DNA of 64,000 nucleotides. It comes from Arthrobacter sp. NicSoilB8. Lineage in GTDB: Bacteria > Actinomycetota > Actinomycetes > Actinomycetales > Micrococcaceae. A program made the translations under genes and the position numbers. This document shows, one piece after another, positions 1-8,270 of this stretch. Below the pieces are notes generated by a model. It ran no database searches. It was not told where the DNA came from and was given only the letters and a program-made list of their open reading frames with translations. The DNA lies in assembly GCF_019977355.1 (NCBI RefSeq), contig NZ_AP024655.1, forward strand, positions 930,001-994,000, in the 5' to 3' direction. Position 1 is the stretch's first letter, and every line of letters begins with the position of its first letter.

Positions 1-726
1 ACCGTCAAGGAAGCCATGGCCGAGACCGGCGCTGACGTTTCCATCGTCTTCGTCCCGCCGGCCTTCACCAAGGACGCCGTCGTTGAAGCCATCGAGGCCG
101 GCATCGGCCTGGTCGTCGTCATCACCGAAGGCGTGCCGGTCCAGGACTCCGCCGAGTTCTGGGCACTGGCCCAGTCCAAGGTCGATGCCAACGGCAAGCA
201 GGTCACCCGCATCATCGGACCGAACTGCCCCGGCATCATCACCCCGGGTGAGGCCCTCGTCGGCATCACCCCGGCCAACATCACGGGCAAGGGCCCGATC
301 GGCCTCGTCTCCAAGTCAGGCACCCTGACCTACCAGATGATGTACGAACTGCGCGACCTGGGCTTCTCCACCGCCATCGGCATTGGCGGCGACCCGGTCA
401 TCGGCACCACCCACATCGATGCCCTCGAAGCCTTCGAAGCCGACCCGGAAACCAAGGCGATCGTGATGATCGGCGAAATCGGCGGCGACGCCGAAGAGCG
501 TGCCGCCGACTACATCAAGGCGCACGTCACGAAGCCGGTTGTCGGCTACGTGGCCGGCTTCACCGCCCCGGAAGGCAAGACCATGGGCCACGCAGGCGCC
601 ATCGTCTCGGGTTCCGCAGGCACCGCCCAGGCCAAGAAGGAAGCCCTCGAGGCTGCCGGCGTCAAGGTCGGCAAGACGCCGTCCGAGACCGCCAAGCTCC
701 TGCGCGAAGTCTTCGCAACCCTCTAG
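1..726 (+). CDS. sucD: Succinyl-CoA ligase (ADP-forming) subunit alpha, 5' end missing
   Basis: This is the alpha subunit of the citric-acid-cycle enzyme that interconverts succinyl-CoA and succinate with nucleotide phosphorylation. The frame is open from the first base, so the true start lies to the left. About 242 residues are present of a family length near 300. The missing part would hold the N-terminal CoA-binding glycine-rich loop. Visible landmarks are [10 protein letters not shown], the loop [10 protein letters not shown], and [14 protein letters not shown], whose His (codon 197 of this fragment) is the phosphorylated residue in the family. sucC is expected just outside the window. 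A palindromic hairpin follows 17 bases after the stop. The identification is secure. Confidence 0.96.
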   Translation, partial: TVKEAMAETGADVSIVFVPPAFTKDAVVEAIEAGIGLVVVITEGVPVQDSAEFWALAQSKVDANGKQVTRIIGPNCPGIITPGEALVGITPANITGKGPIGLVSKSGTLTYQMMYELRDLGFSTAIGIGGDPVIGTTHIDALEAFEADPETKAIVMIGEIGGDAEERAADYIKAHVTKPVVGYVAGFTAPEGKTMGHAGAIVSGSAGTAQAKKEALEAAGVKVGKTPSETAKLLREVFATL

Positions 727-743
727 GCTCCAAGCACCAGAAG

Positions 744-806
744 CAACGCGGGGTCACTTTCGGCCCATTCCACTCGCTGGGATGGGCGCGAAGTGACCCC
801 GCGTTG
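744..806. repeat. Palindromic intergenic element, copy 1 (possible terminator)
   Basis: The arms CAACGCGGGGTCACTT (744-759) and their exact complement (791-806) enclose an inner GCCCAT/ATGGGC stem (763-768 and 782-787). The same outer arm sequence recurs at 1776-1838. TTTGTTT follows on the plus strand, so it may end sucD transcription. A shared sequence at two sites suggests a dispersed repeat rather than a plain terminator. Confidence 0.75.
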
Positions 807-831
807 TTTGTTTAAGTCAGGGACGCTCTTC

Positions 832-1314
832 CTAGACCTTTGCCCCGGTGAGAACTTCCTCCAGCCGCTCATAGCCTTCGGACATGCCGCCCTCCATCCC
901 GGACTGTGCCATGCCGTCGCGCGCCTCCATGCTGGGGTAGACCGCGCGGCCGCTGAGCCGGGAACGGCCGCCGCCGAGGTCTTCAAAGGTCAGGAACTCG
1001 ATGCTCACCACGTCCGGGTAGCCGTCGAATTCGAAGGTCTGGATGGCGAAGTCGTTCTCGCGGACAGTGTGGAAGACGCCGCTGAAGACGTACGCGCTGC
1101 CGTCCGGTGCGGTGTGGGTGTAGCGGTAGCTGCCGCCGGTCCGGAAGTCGTAGTGGTCAATGGTCATGGTCATCCGCCGCGGACCGAGCCACTGGGCGAC
1201 GAGCTCGGGGTCCTTGTGCGCACGGTAGACCTCGGAAACGGGAAAGTCGAACTCTCGCTCGAAGTCGATGAAGGGCAGCCCCTCGGGGACTGTCAGTGTC
1301 AGTGCGTTGCTCAT
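832..1314 (-). CDS. SRPBCC / AHSA1-family protein
   Basis: This 160-residue protein has the START-like fold of the 'activator of Hsp90 ATPase homologue 1' group. Typical landmarks are the early FDFPVSEVYRAHKDPELVAQW segment, WLGPRRMTM, and a C-terminal helix (GYERLEEVL). In bacteria such proteins sit next to ArsR regulators and are thought to bind small hydrophobic ligands. The actual ligand is unknown. The ATG start overlaps the stop of the upstream ArsR gene by four bases (ATGA), so the two are translationally coupled and read leftward. Confidence 0.88.
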   Translation of the reverse strand: MSNALTLTVPEGLPFIDFEREFDFPVSEVYRAHKDPELVAQWLGPRRMTMTIDHYDFRTGGSYRYTHTAPDGSAYVFSGVFHTVRENDFAIQTFEFDGYPDVVSIEFLTFEDLGGGRSRLSGRAVYPSMEARDGMAQSGMEGGMSEGYERLEEVLTGAKV

Positions 1315-1673
1315 GATGCATCCTTTGCCTGGGTGCCGCCCTCGGCGGCGCGGGTTTCAAGCACGGCGTCAAGGCTGCGGAACTGCCCTTCGCGGACCAG
1401 CCGGTACTGGTCAATCCAAGCGGTGAGCGCTTCCAGCCGTGCGGGGTTCAGGTGCACGGGCCGGCGCTGGGCGTCACGGGTGCGCGTGACCAGCTGAGCC
1501 TGCTCGAGGACCTGGATGTGTTTCGAGACCGCCTGCTTGGTGATCGCGAAAGGTTCCGCCAATTCATTGACGGTGGCCGGACCCCGGCTAAGCCGGGCAA
1601 TGATGCGGCGGCGGACCGGGTCGGCGAGGGCCAGGAAGGCCGCGTCGAGCCCGCCGTCGTCGCTGGAATCCAT
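1311..1673 (-). CDS. ArsR-family transcriptional regulator
   Basis: This 120-residue winged-helix repressor has the signature ALADPVRRRIIARLSRGPATVNELAEPF, followed by the recognition helix ITKQAVSKHIQVLEQA and a basic wing. No cysteine pair of a metal-sensing type is present, so it is more like the SRPBCC-linked ArsR subgroup than a metal sensor. It is the first gene of the leftward pair with the AHSA1 protein. A strong GAGGAGG ribosome site precedes the ATG at 1673. Two TGATCAAC repeats lie just upstream and are probably its own operator. Confidence 0.92.
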   Translation of the reverse strand: MDSSDDGGLDAAFLALADPVRRRIIARLSRGPATVNELAEPFAITKQAVSKHIQVLEQAQLVTRTRDAQRRPVHLNPARLEALTAWIDQYRLVREGQFRSLDAVLETRAAEGGTQAKDAS

Positions 1674-1703
1674 GGGTGGGCGCCTCCTCGACAGCAGTGT
1701 TCG

Positions 1704-1728
1704 GTGATCAACTTATTCTTTGATCAAC
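1704..1728 (-). promoter_or_regulatory. Probable ArsR operator (TGATCAAC direct repeats)
   Basis: TGATCAAC occurs at 1705-1712 and again at 1721-1728, sixteen bases apart, about 30-55 bases upstream of the ArsR start. Each contains the small palindrome TGATCA. The spacing and position fit autoregulation by the ArsR protein, but this is inferred from position only. Confidence 0.45.
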
Positions 1729-1775
1729 CTCTTGGTTGTTAACGCTACGCCGACACTTCGCGCCGCGCAATACCC

Positions 1776-1838
1776 CAACGCGGGGTCACTTGGCGCCCGT
1801 CCCGCACCCCGGGATGGGCGCCAAGTGACCCCGCGTTG
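1776..1838. repeat. Palindromic intergenic element, copy 2
   Basis: Perfect 23-base arms lie at 1776-1798 and 1816-1838 with a 17-base loop. The outer 16 bases of each arm match copy 1 at 744-806 exactly. The two copies bracket the ArsR/AHSA1 unit. Confidence 0.8.
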
Positions 1839-1886
1839 CTTTGTGGGGGGCGGGGATGCTTGCACCGCCTCTTGAGAGTTTGTTAG

Positions 1887-1903
1887 TATGTCAGGACAAA
1901 CTA
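1887..1903 (+). promoter_or_regulatory. Putative IolR operator upstream of the tautomerase
   Basis: TATGTCAGGACAAAC at 1887-1901 contains the near-palindrome TGTCAGGACA (1889-1898). The same 14-base core is found upstream of iolC (2432-2445, one change) and the ABC transporter (16846-16859, identical). Here it ends just before the ribosome site (AAGGAG, 1907-1912), a position suited to repression. Confidence 0.55.
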
Positions 1904-1918
1904 CTGAAGGAGATGCGA

Positions 1919-2323
1919 GTGCCCCTCGTGCGAATCGACGTCAATCAGGGCCGGACCCCGGAGCAGCTCCGCGGGCTCAGTCAGGGAATCCATGCGGCCA
2001 TCGTGGCCGAATACGGCATACCGGAGCGGGACTACTTCCACGTCCTGACCGAGCATCCCGCCGGGCAGATTGTCGCCCAGGACGCCGGGCTCGGCTTCGA
2101 GCGGACGCCCGATGTTGTCATGATCCAGATCTTCACCCAGGCCGGCCGCAGCCAGCCCGCCAAGCAGTCCCTGTTTGCCGCCATCGCCGAAAGCCTGTCC
2201 GCCCAGGGGATCGCCGGCGAGGACGTCTTCATCGGCTATGTCGAGAACACGGCGGGGGACTGGTCGTTTGGTTTTGGCCAGGCCCAGTACATTACGGGCG
2301 AACTTGGAGTCCCCAGCAAGTAG
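1919..2323 (+). CDS. Tautomerase family protein (4-oxalocrotonate tautomerase superfamily)
   Basis: A 134-residue protein of the tautomerase superfamily, longer-monomer type. The GTG at 1919 is chosen as the start because it gives Met-Pro-Leu-Val-Arg-Ile, placing the catalytic Pro-1 directly after the initiator, and AAGGAG at 1907-1912 sits six bases upstream. An upstream in-frame start at 1841 would bury the proline and has no such support. These enzymes use the N-terminal proline as a base in keto-enol tautomerisation. The substrate here is unknown. The operator-like element just upstream is shared with the inositol operons, so a role with keto or enol intermediates of inositol breakdown is possible. 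Confidence 0.85.
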   Translation: MPLVRIDVNQGRTPEQLRGLSQGIHAAIVAEYGIPERDYFHVLTEHPAGQIVAQDAGLGFERTPDVVMIQIFTQAGRSQPAKQSLFAAIAESLSAQGIAGEDVFIGYVENTAGDWSFGFGQAQYITGELGVPSK

Positions 2324-2423
2324 CCGCAGGGGGCTTCCGGCGCCGGCTCGACGCCGTTGCCGGGCCGTCTCGGCACCGTCTTGGCACCCGCGCCGCGGGG
2401 CTGCCGGAGCGCTCCGTGTCATG

Positions 2424-2476
2424 TTGTAAATATGTCAGTACAAACCTTTGACAGTACATAGATTCTAGGGCAAAGT
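2424..2476 (+). promoter_or_regulatory. iolC promoter with putative IolR operator
   Basis: The operator core ATGTCAGTACAAAC (2432-2445) is followed after two bases by a -35-like TTGACA (2448-2453). The same operator, two-base gap and TTGACA arrangement occurs at 16846-16867 before the ABC transporter. A second half-similar stretch, TGACAGTACATAG, overlaps the -35. A weak -10 candidate (CAAAGT) lies near 2471. The start codon is about 95 bases further on. Confidence 0.6.
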
Positions 2477-2570
2477 AGTGGATGTGGCCGGGCTCACGCC
2501 GGCCCCCTAAGCACCGAAGCCTAGGCTGCGCGAAGGTACCGAGTTCACACCAGAAAGGTCCACGATCACC

Positions 2571-3572
2571 GTGACCCACGAACTGCTCACGATCGGGCGC
2601 ATCAGCGTTGATATCTACCCGAACGACATCGGGGTGGATCTGGAGGATGTCACGTCCTTCGGAAAGTACCTTGGCGGATCCCCGTCCAACGTGGCGGTCG
2701 CCGCCGCCCGCCATGGCCGCCGCACCGCTGTCATCACCCGCACCGGCGACGACGCCTTCGGCAAATACCTGCACCGCGAGCTGCGCAAGTTCAACGTCGA
2801 CGACTCCTTCGTCACCGCGGTCAAGGAATGGCCCACCGCGGTCACGTTCTGCGCGATCAAGCCGCCGGAAGACTTCCCGCTCTACTTCTACGGGCGGTTC
2901 CCCACGGCCCCGGACCTGCAGATCAAGGCCGAGGAACTGGACCTGGACGCCATCAGGGACGCCGGAATTTTCTGGTCCACCGTCACCGGACTCTGCCAGG
3001 AGCCCAGCCGCACCGCCCATCTGGCGGCCCACGAGGCGCGGCCCCGCACCAGGCTGAAGCCGGGCCAGTTCACCATCCTGGACCTCGACTACCGGCCGAT
3101 GTTCTGGGCCTCCGAGGAAGAAGCCCGCGAACAGGTCGCCAAAATCCTGCCGCACGTCACCGTGGCGATCGGCAACGACAAGGAATGCGCCGTCGCCGTC
3201 GGCGAGGGCACCCCGGACGAGCAGGCGGACCGGCTGCTCGCCGCCGGCGTCGAAATCGCCGTCGTGAAGCTTGGCCCCGAAGGCGTCATGGCCAAGACCC
3301 GCACCGAACGCGTCGTCTCCGCCCCGGTCCCGGTGGAAACCGTCAACGGCCTCGGCGCCGGCGACTCCTTCGGCGGGGCCTTCTGCCACGGGCTGCTCTC
3401 CGGCTGGCCGCTCGCCCAGGTCCTCGACTTCGCCAACGCCGCCGGCGCCCTCGTCGCCTCCCGCCTGTCCTGCGCCGACGCGATGCCGACGCCCGACGAA
3501 GTCACCGGCCTGCTCGCCGAGCGCGGCCGCCTCGTGCCCGGCACCTACGCCTCCGAAGGAGCAACACTGTGA
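2571..3572 (+). CDS. iolC: 5-dehydro-2-deoxygluconokinase
   Basis: This is a PfkB/ribokinase-family sugar kinase of 333 residues. In inositol breakdown it phosphorylates 5-dehydro-2-deoxy-D-gluconate (DKG) to the 6-phosphate, using ATP in the cytoplasm. Visible features are the N-terminal GGSPSNVAVAAARHGRR substrate region and the C-terminal NGLGAGDSFGGAF motif near residue 260, with the catalytic Asp and anion-hole glycines. It starts at a GTG about a dozen bases after GAAAGG. Its stop overlaps the start of the next gene (GTGA). It heads the rightward iol run behind the operator-bearing promoter at 2424-2476. Confidence 0.95.
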   Translation: MTHELLTIGRISVDIYPNDIGVDLEDVTSFGKYLGGSPSNVAVAAARHGRRTAVITRTGDDAFGKYLHRELRKFNVDDSFVTAVKEWPTAVTFCAIKPPEDFPLYFYGRFPTAPDLQIKAEELDLDAIRDAGIFWSTVTGLCQEPSRTAHLAAHEARPRTRLKPGQFTILDLDYRPMFWASEEEAREQVAKILPHVTVAIGNDKECAVAVGEGTPDEQADRLLAAGVEIAVVKLGPEGVMAKTRTERVVSAPVPVETVNGLGAGDSFGGAFCHGLLSGWPLAQVLDFANAAGALVASRLSCADAMPTPDEVTGLLAERGRLVPGTYASEGATL

Positions 3573-4525
3573 GTGTCACCCCAGCCTCCGCCACCCTCAC
3601 CGTGGGCGATGATCCCCGCCGTTACGAGCACCTGAGCATCATCCGGCTCGAAGACCCGGACGCGGTCGCCCGCGCCGCGAAGGCCAGGCGCCGCCACCCC
3701 GGCGTCAAGGCCGGCAGGCAGAACTTCATCGTTGCCGCCGACCACCCCGCCCGCGGCGCCCTCGCGGTCGGCAGCGACCCCGTGGCCATGGCTGACCGCC
3801 GCCAGCTCCTGGACCGCCTCCAGATTGCCCTGGCCAACCCCGACGTCGACGGCGTGCTCGCCTCGCCGGACATCATGGACGACCTCCTGCTGCTCGGCGC
3901 GCTCGAGGGCAAGCTGCTCTTCGGCTCGATGAACCGCGGCGGGCTCTCCGGCCTGGTGAACGAGTTCGATGACCGCTTCACCGGACACACCGCGGCCGCG
4001 CTCCAGGCCCTGGGTGCCGACGGCGGCAAGATGCTCACCCGCATCTGCCTCGGTGACCCGGACACCGTGGCCACGCTCGAGGCAACGGCGAGGGCGATCG
4101 ATTCCCTGGCCGAGCGCAAGCTGATTGCCATGGTGGAGCCGTTCCTCTCCGTCCGCGAGAACGGCAAGGTCCGCAACGACCTCTCCACCAACGCCGTGAT
4201 CAAGTCAGTCGGCATCGCCGAGGGGCTGGGTTCCACCAGCGCCTACACCTGGATGAAGCTGCCCGTGGTGCCGGAGATGGAACGTGTCATGGCGTCCACC
4301 ACTATGCCCACCGTGCTCCTCGGCGGAGACCCGGACGCCGGCCAGGACGAGGTGTTCGCCTCCTGGCAGGCCGCCTTGGCCCTGCCGGGTGTCCAGGGCC
4401 TCACGGTCGGCCGGACCCTGCTGTACCCGCATGACGGCGACGTCGCCGGAGCCGTGGCGACCGCCGCCTCGCTGCTGCACCATGCCAACCCAGAATCCAC
4501 CCGCACCGAAGAAGCATCGGAGTAA
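3569..4525 (+). CDS. DeoC/LacD-type aldolase of the inositol operon (Cgl0159-like)
   Basis: A 318-residue (beta/alpha)8-barrel protein of the kind found between iolC and iolD in actinobacterial inositol operons. It probably takes the IolJ role, splitting 2-deoxy-5-keto-gluconate 6-phosphate into dihydroxyacetone phosphate and malonate semialdehyde. The start is the GTG at 3569, overlapping the iolC stop. The open frame runs much further upstream, but only as an antiphase shadow of iolC. Segments such as FIVAADHPARGALAVG, GVLASPDIMDDL and FLSVRENGKVRNDLS are characteristic. Family membership is clear, while the exact reaction is inferred from the operon and the absence of another aldolase. Confidence 0.85.
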   Translation: MSVTPASATLTVGDDPRRYEHLSIIRLEDPDAVARAAKARRRHPGVKAGRQNFIVAADHPARGALAVGSDPVAMADRRQLLDRLQIALANPDVDGVLASPDIMDDLLLLGALEGKLLFGSMNRGGLSGLVNEFDDRFTGHTAAALQALGADGGKMLTRICLGDPDTVATLEATARAIDSLAERKLIAMVEPFLSVRENGKVRNDLSTNAVIKSVGIAEGLGSTSAYTWMKLPVVPEMERVMASTTMPTVLLGGDPDAGQDEVFASWQAALALPGVQGLTVGRTLLYPHDGDVAGAVATAASLLHHANPESTRTEEASE

Positions 4526-4531
4526 ATTCCC

Positions 4532-6493
4532 ATGGGAATGAGAACTGCATCAGGAACCCGCAGAATGACCGTGGCCCAGGCCGTGGTGGAATACCTGTCC
4601 CAGCAGTACACCGTCGATTCGATCGGCGGCCAGGACTTCCGGGAGCGCCTGATTCCGGGCACGTTCGGCATCTTCGGCCACGGCAATGTTGCCGGCGTCG
4701 GCCAGGCCCTGAAGCAGTACCAGCAGCTCGATCCGACGATCATGCCGTACTACCAGGGCCGCAACGAACAGGCCCAGGCGCACCAGGCCGTCGGCTACGC
4801 CCGGCACACCCGGCGCCGCCAGACCTTCGCGATCAGCACCTCGATCGGCCCGGGTTCCTCGAACCTGCTCACCGGCGCGGCGCTGGCCACCACGAACCGG
4901 CTGCCGGTCCTGCTGCTGCCCAGTGACACCTTCGCCACCCGGGCCGCGGACCCCGTGCTGCAGCAGCTCGAGCAGCCCTACGCCTACGACATCACGGTCA
5001 ACGACGCCTTCCGGCCGCTGTCGAAGTTCTTCGACCGCGTCTCCCGGCCCGAGCAGCTGTTTTCCGCGTTCCACCACGGCCTGCGCGTCCTGACGGACCC
5101 GGCCGAGACCGGCGCGGTCACGATCTCCCTGCCCCAGGACGTCCAGGCCGAGGCCTTCGACGTGCCCGAGGAGTTCCTGGCCGAGCGCGAATGGCGGATC
5201 CGCCGCCCCGACGCCGACGACGAGGACATCCGCCGCGCCGCCGACGCCATCCGCGCCGCCAAGCGCCCGCTGATCATCGCCGGCGGCGGCGTGCTCTACG
5301 CCTACGCCAACGAGGAACTCGCGAAGTTCGCCGAGCTGACCGGCATCCCGGTGGGCAACACCCAGGCCGGCGTCGGCGTCCTGCCGTGGGACCACAAGTT
5401 CTCGCTCGGCGCGATCGGCTCCACCGGCACGACGGCGGCCAACGCCATCGCCGCCGAAGCGGACCTGATCATCGGCATCGGCACCCGCTACGAGGACTTC
5501 ACCACCGCGTCCCGGACCGCGTTCCAGAACCCGGACGTGAAGTTCATCAACATCAACGTCGCCGCAATCGACGCCTACAAGCACGGCACCTCCCTGCCGA
5601 TCGTCGCGGACGCCCGCAAGGCCCTGGTCAAGCTGAACCAGGCCCTCGGCGGCTACCGGATCGGCGCGGATCTCGAGCAGCAGATCGCGAACGAGAAGGC
5701 CCGCTGGAACGCCACGGTGGATCAGGCGTTCGATACCCGTTTCACGCCGCTGCCGGCGCAGAACGAGATCATCGGCGCCACGAGCCGGGCCATGGACGCC
5801 CAGGACGTCGTCATCTGCGCCGCCGGGTCCCTGCCCGGTGACCTGCACAAGATGTGGCGTGTCCGGGATCCGTTCGGCTACCACGTCGAATACGCCTACT
5901 CCTGCATGGGCTACGAAATCCCCGGCGGCCTCGGCGTCAAGCGCGCCGCCCTCGCCGAAGCCGCGAAGGGCGGGGCGCAGCGCGACGTCGTCGTGATGGT
6001 GGGGGACGGCTCCTACCTGATGATGCACACCGAACTCGTCACCGCCGTCGCCGAGCGGATCAAACTGATCGTCGTCCTGATCCAGAACCACGGCTACGCC
6101 TCGATCGGCTCGCTCTCCGAGTCCCTCGGCTCCCAGCGCTTCGGCACCCAGTACCGCGCCCTGGACGAGGAACACCACAGCTTCGACGACGGCGAGCGGC
6201 TCCCGGTGGACCTGGCCCTGAACGCCGAAAGCCTCGGCGTGAAGGTGATCCGGATCGAACCGGGCGAGAAAGTCATCGCCGAGCTCGAGCAGGCCATCCG
6301 CGACGCCAAGGCCGCTCCCGAAAACGGCGGCCCGATTGTCATCCACGTCGAATCCGACCCGCTGCTGGATGCCCCCAGCTCCGAGTCGTGGTGGGACGTT
6401 CCGGTCTCCCAGGTCTCCGAACTCGATTCCACGAAACAGGCCTTCCAGACCTACGTCGACCACAAGAGCCGCCAGCGCAAGCTGCTCGGCTGA
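4532..6493 (+). CDS. iolD: 3D-(3,5/4)-trihydroxycyclohexane-1,2-dione hydrolase
   Basis: A thiamine-diphosphate enzyme of 653 residues that hydrolytically opens the cyclohexanedione ring to 5-deoxy-glucuronate. It has the usual three domains of the acetolactate-synthase superfamily: an N-terminal PYR domain with GRNEQAQAHQAVGYAR, a central domain beginning near residue 220, and a C-terminal PP domain with GDGSYLMMHTELVTA followed by QNHGYASIG for cofactor and magnesium binding. GGAG ends nine bases before the ATG at 4532. Six bases separate it from the aldolase gene, so it belongs to the same operon. Confidence 0.96.
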   Translation: MGMRTASGTRRMTVAQAVVEYLSQQYTVDSIGGQDFRERLIPGTFGIFGHGNVAGVGQALKQYQQLDPTIMPYYQGRNEQAQAHQAVGYARHTRRRQTFAISTSIGPGSSNLLTGAALATTNRLPVLLLPSDTFATRAADPVLQQLEQPYAYDITVNDAFRPLSKFFDRVSRPEQLFSAFHHGLRVLTDPAETGAVTISLPQDVQAEAFDVPEEFLAEREWRIRRPDADDEDIRRAADAIRAAKRPLIIAGGGVLYAYANEELAKFAELTGIPVGNTQAGVGVLPWDHKFSLGAIGSTGTTAANAIAAEADLIIGIGTRYEDFTTASRTAFQNPDVKFININVAAIDAYKHGTSLPIVADARKALVKLNQALGGYRIGADLEQQIANEKARWNATVDQAFDTRFTPLPAQNEIIGATSRAMDAQDVVICAAGSLPGDLHKMWRVRDPFGYHVEYAYSCMGYEIPGGLGVKRAALAEAAKGGAQRDVVVMVGDGSYLMMHTELVTAVAERIKLIVVLIQNHGYASIGSLSESLGSQRFGTQYRALDEEHHSFDDGERLPVDLALNAESLGVKVIRIEPGEKVIAELEQAIRDAKAAPENGGPIVIHVESDPLLDAPSSESWWDVPVSQVSELDSTKQAFQTYVDHKSRQRKLLG

Positions 6494-6558
6494 CCTCCCC
6501 TTCATCACCCCGAACCGCCCCAGACAAAGATAGTCACAGACCAAGGAAGTCCATCACC

Positions 6559-8073
6559 ATGTCAACGACGACCGTCACCACCAAGACCATCCAGCACTTC
6601 ATCAACGGCGCCGAAACCGCAGGCACCGGCACCCGCACCCAGCCCGTCTACAACCCGGCCACCGGCGCCGTCTCCGCGGAGCTGCGGCTGGCCAACCGGG
6701 AAGACCTCGACGCCACCGTCGCCGCTGCCCGCGCCGCCGCCGACACCTGGGGCGACATCTCCCTGGCCAAGCGCACCGCCGTGCTGTTCAAGTTCCGCGA
6801 ACTCGTCGCCTCCCACATCGACGAGCTCGCCGAGCTGATCACCGCCGAACACGGCAAGGTCCTCTCCGACGCCAAGGGCGAGATCGGCCGCGGCCTGGAG
6901 GTCATCGAGTTCGCCTGCGGCATCCCGCAGCTGCTCAAGGGCGACTACTCCGACCAGGTCTCCACCGGGATCGACGTGTTCTCCTTCCGCGAGCCGCTCG
7001 GCGTCGTCGCCGGGATCACCCCGTTCAACTTCCCGGTCATGGTCCCACTGTGGATGGCGCCGATGGCAATCGCCACCGGCAACGCCTTCATCCTCAAGCC
7101 CTCCGAACGCGACCCCTCCGCCTCCATGCTCCTGGCCAAGCTGTGGAAGCAGGCCGGCCTGCCCGACGGCGTCTTCCAGGTCCTGCACGGCGACAAGGAA
7201 ACGGTCGACGGCCTGCTGACCCACCCGGACGTCGACGGCATCTCCTTCGTCGGCTCCACCCCGATCGCCCGCTACGTCCACGAGACCGCCACCGCACACG
7301 GCAAGCGCGTCCAGGCCCTGGGCGGGGCGAAGAACCACGCAATCATCCTGCCCGACGCCGACCTCGACAACGCCGCCGACCACCTCGCCGCCGCCGCCTT
7401 CGGCTCCGCCGGGGAACGCTGCATGGCGATCTCCGTCGCCGTCGCCGTCGGCGAAGCCGCCGACCTGCTAGTCAAGAAGGTCCAGGAGCGTGCCCTGGCC
7501 GTCAAGGTCAACAACGGCACCGTGCCCGACGCCGAAATGGGCCCGGTCATCACGCCGGCGTCCAAGGAACGCATCGTGAAGATCGTCACCGAAGCCGAAG
7601 CCGCCGGCGCCGCCATGGTGGTGGACGGCCGCGACCTCGTGGTCCCCGGCCATGAGGACGGCTTCTGGGTCGGCCCCACCGTCCTGGACCACGTCAAGAC
7701 CGAAATGACCGCGTACACCGAGGAAATCTTCGGCCCCGTCCTGGTTGTGGTCCGGGTGGAGGACCTGGACGCCGGCATCGCCCTGATCAACTCCAACCCG
7801 TACGGCAACGGCACCGCGATCTTCACCTCGTCCGGCGCCGCGGCCCGGAAGTTCCAGCGCAGCGTCACGGTGGGCATGATCGGGATCAACGTCCCGCTGC
7901 CCGTGCCCGTGGCCTACCACTCCTTCGGCGGCTGGAAAGCATCCCTCTTCGGTGACAAGCACATCTACGGCCCCGAAGGCGTCTCCTTCTACACCCGCGG
8001 CAAGGTCATCACCTCCCGGTGGCCCGAACCGACCCACGCCTCCGGCGCCTCCTACAACTTCCCGTCCAACTAG
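6559..8073 (+). CDS. iolA: CoA-acylating methylmalonate-semialdehyde / malonate-semialdehyde dehydrogenase
   Basis: An NAD-dependent aldehyde dehydrogenase of 504 residues (mmsA/iolA). It converts malonate semialdehyde, or methylmalonate semialdehyde in valine breakdown, to acetyl-CoA or propionyl-CoA. The catalytic cysteine is Cys288 in GSAGERCMAIS. PFNFPVMVPLWM and the C-terminal NPYGNGTAIFTSSG match the family. The ATG at 6559 follows AAGGAAG. The frame stays open far upstream but reads through iolD in another phase, so the longer version is rejected. It lies 65 bases after iolD and ends the first block of the operon. Confidence 0.95.
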   Translation: MSTTTVTTKTIQHFINGAETAGTGTRTQPVYNPATGAVSAELRLANREDLDATVAAARAAADTWGDISLAKRTAVLFKFRELVASHIDELAELITAEHGKVLSDAKGEIGRGLEVIEFACGIPQLLKGDYSDQVSTGIDVFSFREPLGVVAGITPFNFPVMVPLWMAPMAIATGNAFILKPSERDPSASMLLAKLWKQAGLPDGVFQVLHGDKETVDGLLTHPDVDGISFVGSTPIARYVHETATAHGKRVQALGGAKNHAIILPDADLDNAADHLAAAAFGSAGERCMAISVAVAVGEAADLLVKKVQERALAVKVNNGTVPDAEMGPVITPASKERIVKIVTEAEAAGAAMVVDGRDLVVPGHEDGFWVGPTVLDHVKTEMTAYTEEIFGPVLVVVRVEDLDAGIALINSNPYGNGTAIFTSSGAAARKFQRSVTVGMIGINVPLPVPVAYHSFGGWKASLFGDKHIYGPEGVSFYTRGKVITSRWPEPTHASGASYNFPSN

Positions 8074-8203
8074 TCCCACCGCCACCCTGGCCTCGCAAGT
8101 CCCCACCGGCTCCCAGCCTTCGCAAGCTCAGGCAGGGGCCCTCGCCGGTGGGGCCCCACGGCCGGGGAACCCCGGCGGCGTGGGCCCACCCACAGCCACC
8201 CAT

Positions 8204-8250
8204 TGCTCCGTAAGTGCCGTTTTGAGCCCACGAAGGGCACTTACGGAGCA
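8204..8250. repeat. Palindromic hairpin between iolA and iolE
   Basis: Perfect 15-base arms TGCTCCGTAAGTGCC (8204-8218) and complement (8236-8250) surround a 17-base loop. It ends 20 bases before the iolE start. It could be a partial terminator or processing site inside the operon, or a member of the intergenic palindrome family seen elsewhere in the window. Confidence 0.7.
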
Positions 8251-8270
8251 GTCGACACAAGGATTGAACA

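Noticed and set aside
2828..3568. Upstream extension of the aldolase gene to 2828
   Set aside because: The translated extension is an Arg/Pro-rich shadow of iolC. The conserved protein begins at the GTG overlapping the iolC stop.
4550..6544. Long antisense frames such as the 664-codon leftward one opposite iolD
   Set aside because: These are typical shadow frames of GC-rich genes. The forward strand carries complete catalytic motifs and ribosome sites, and the antisense translation is low-complexity Gly/Val/Asp.
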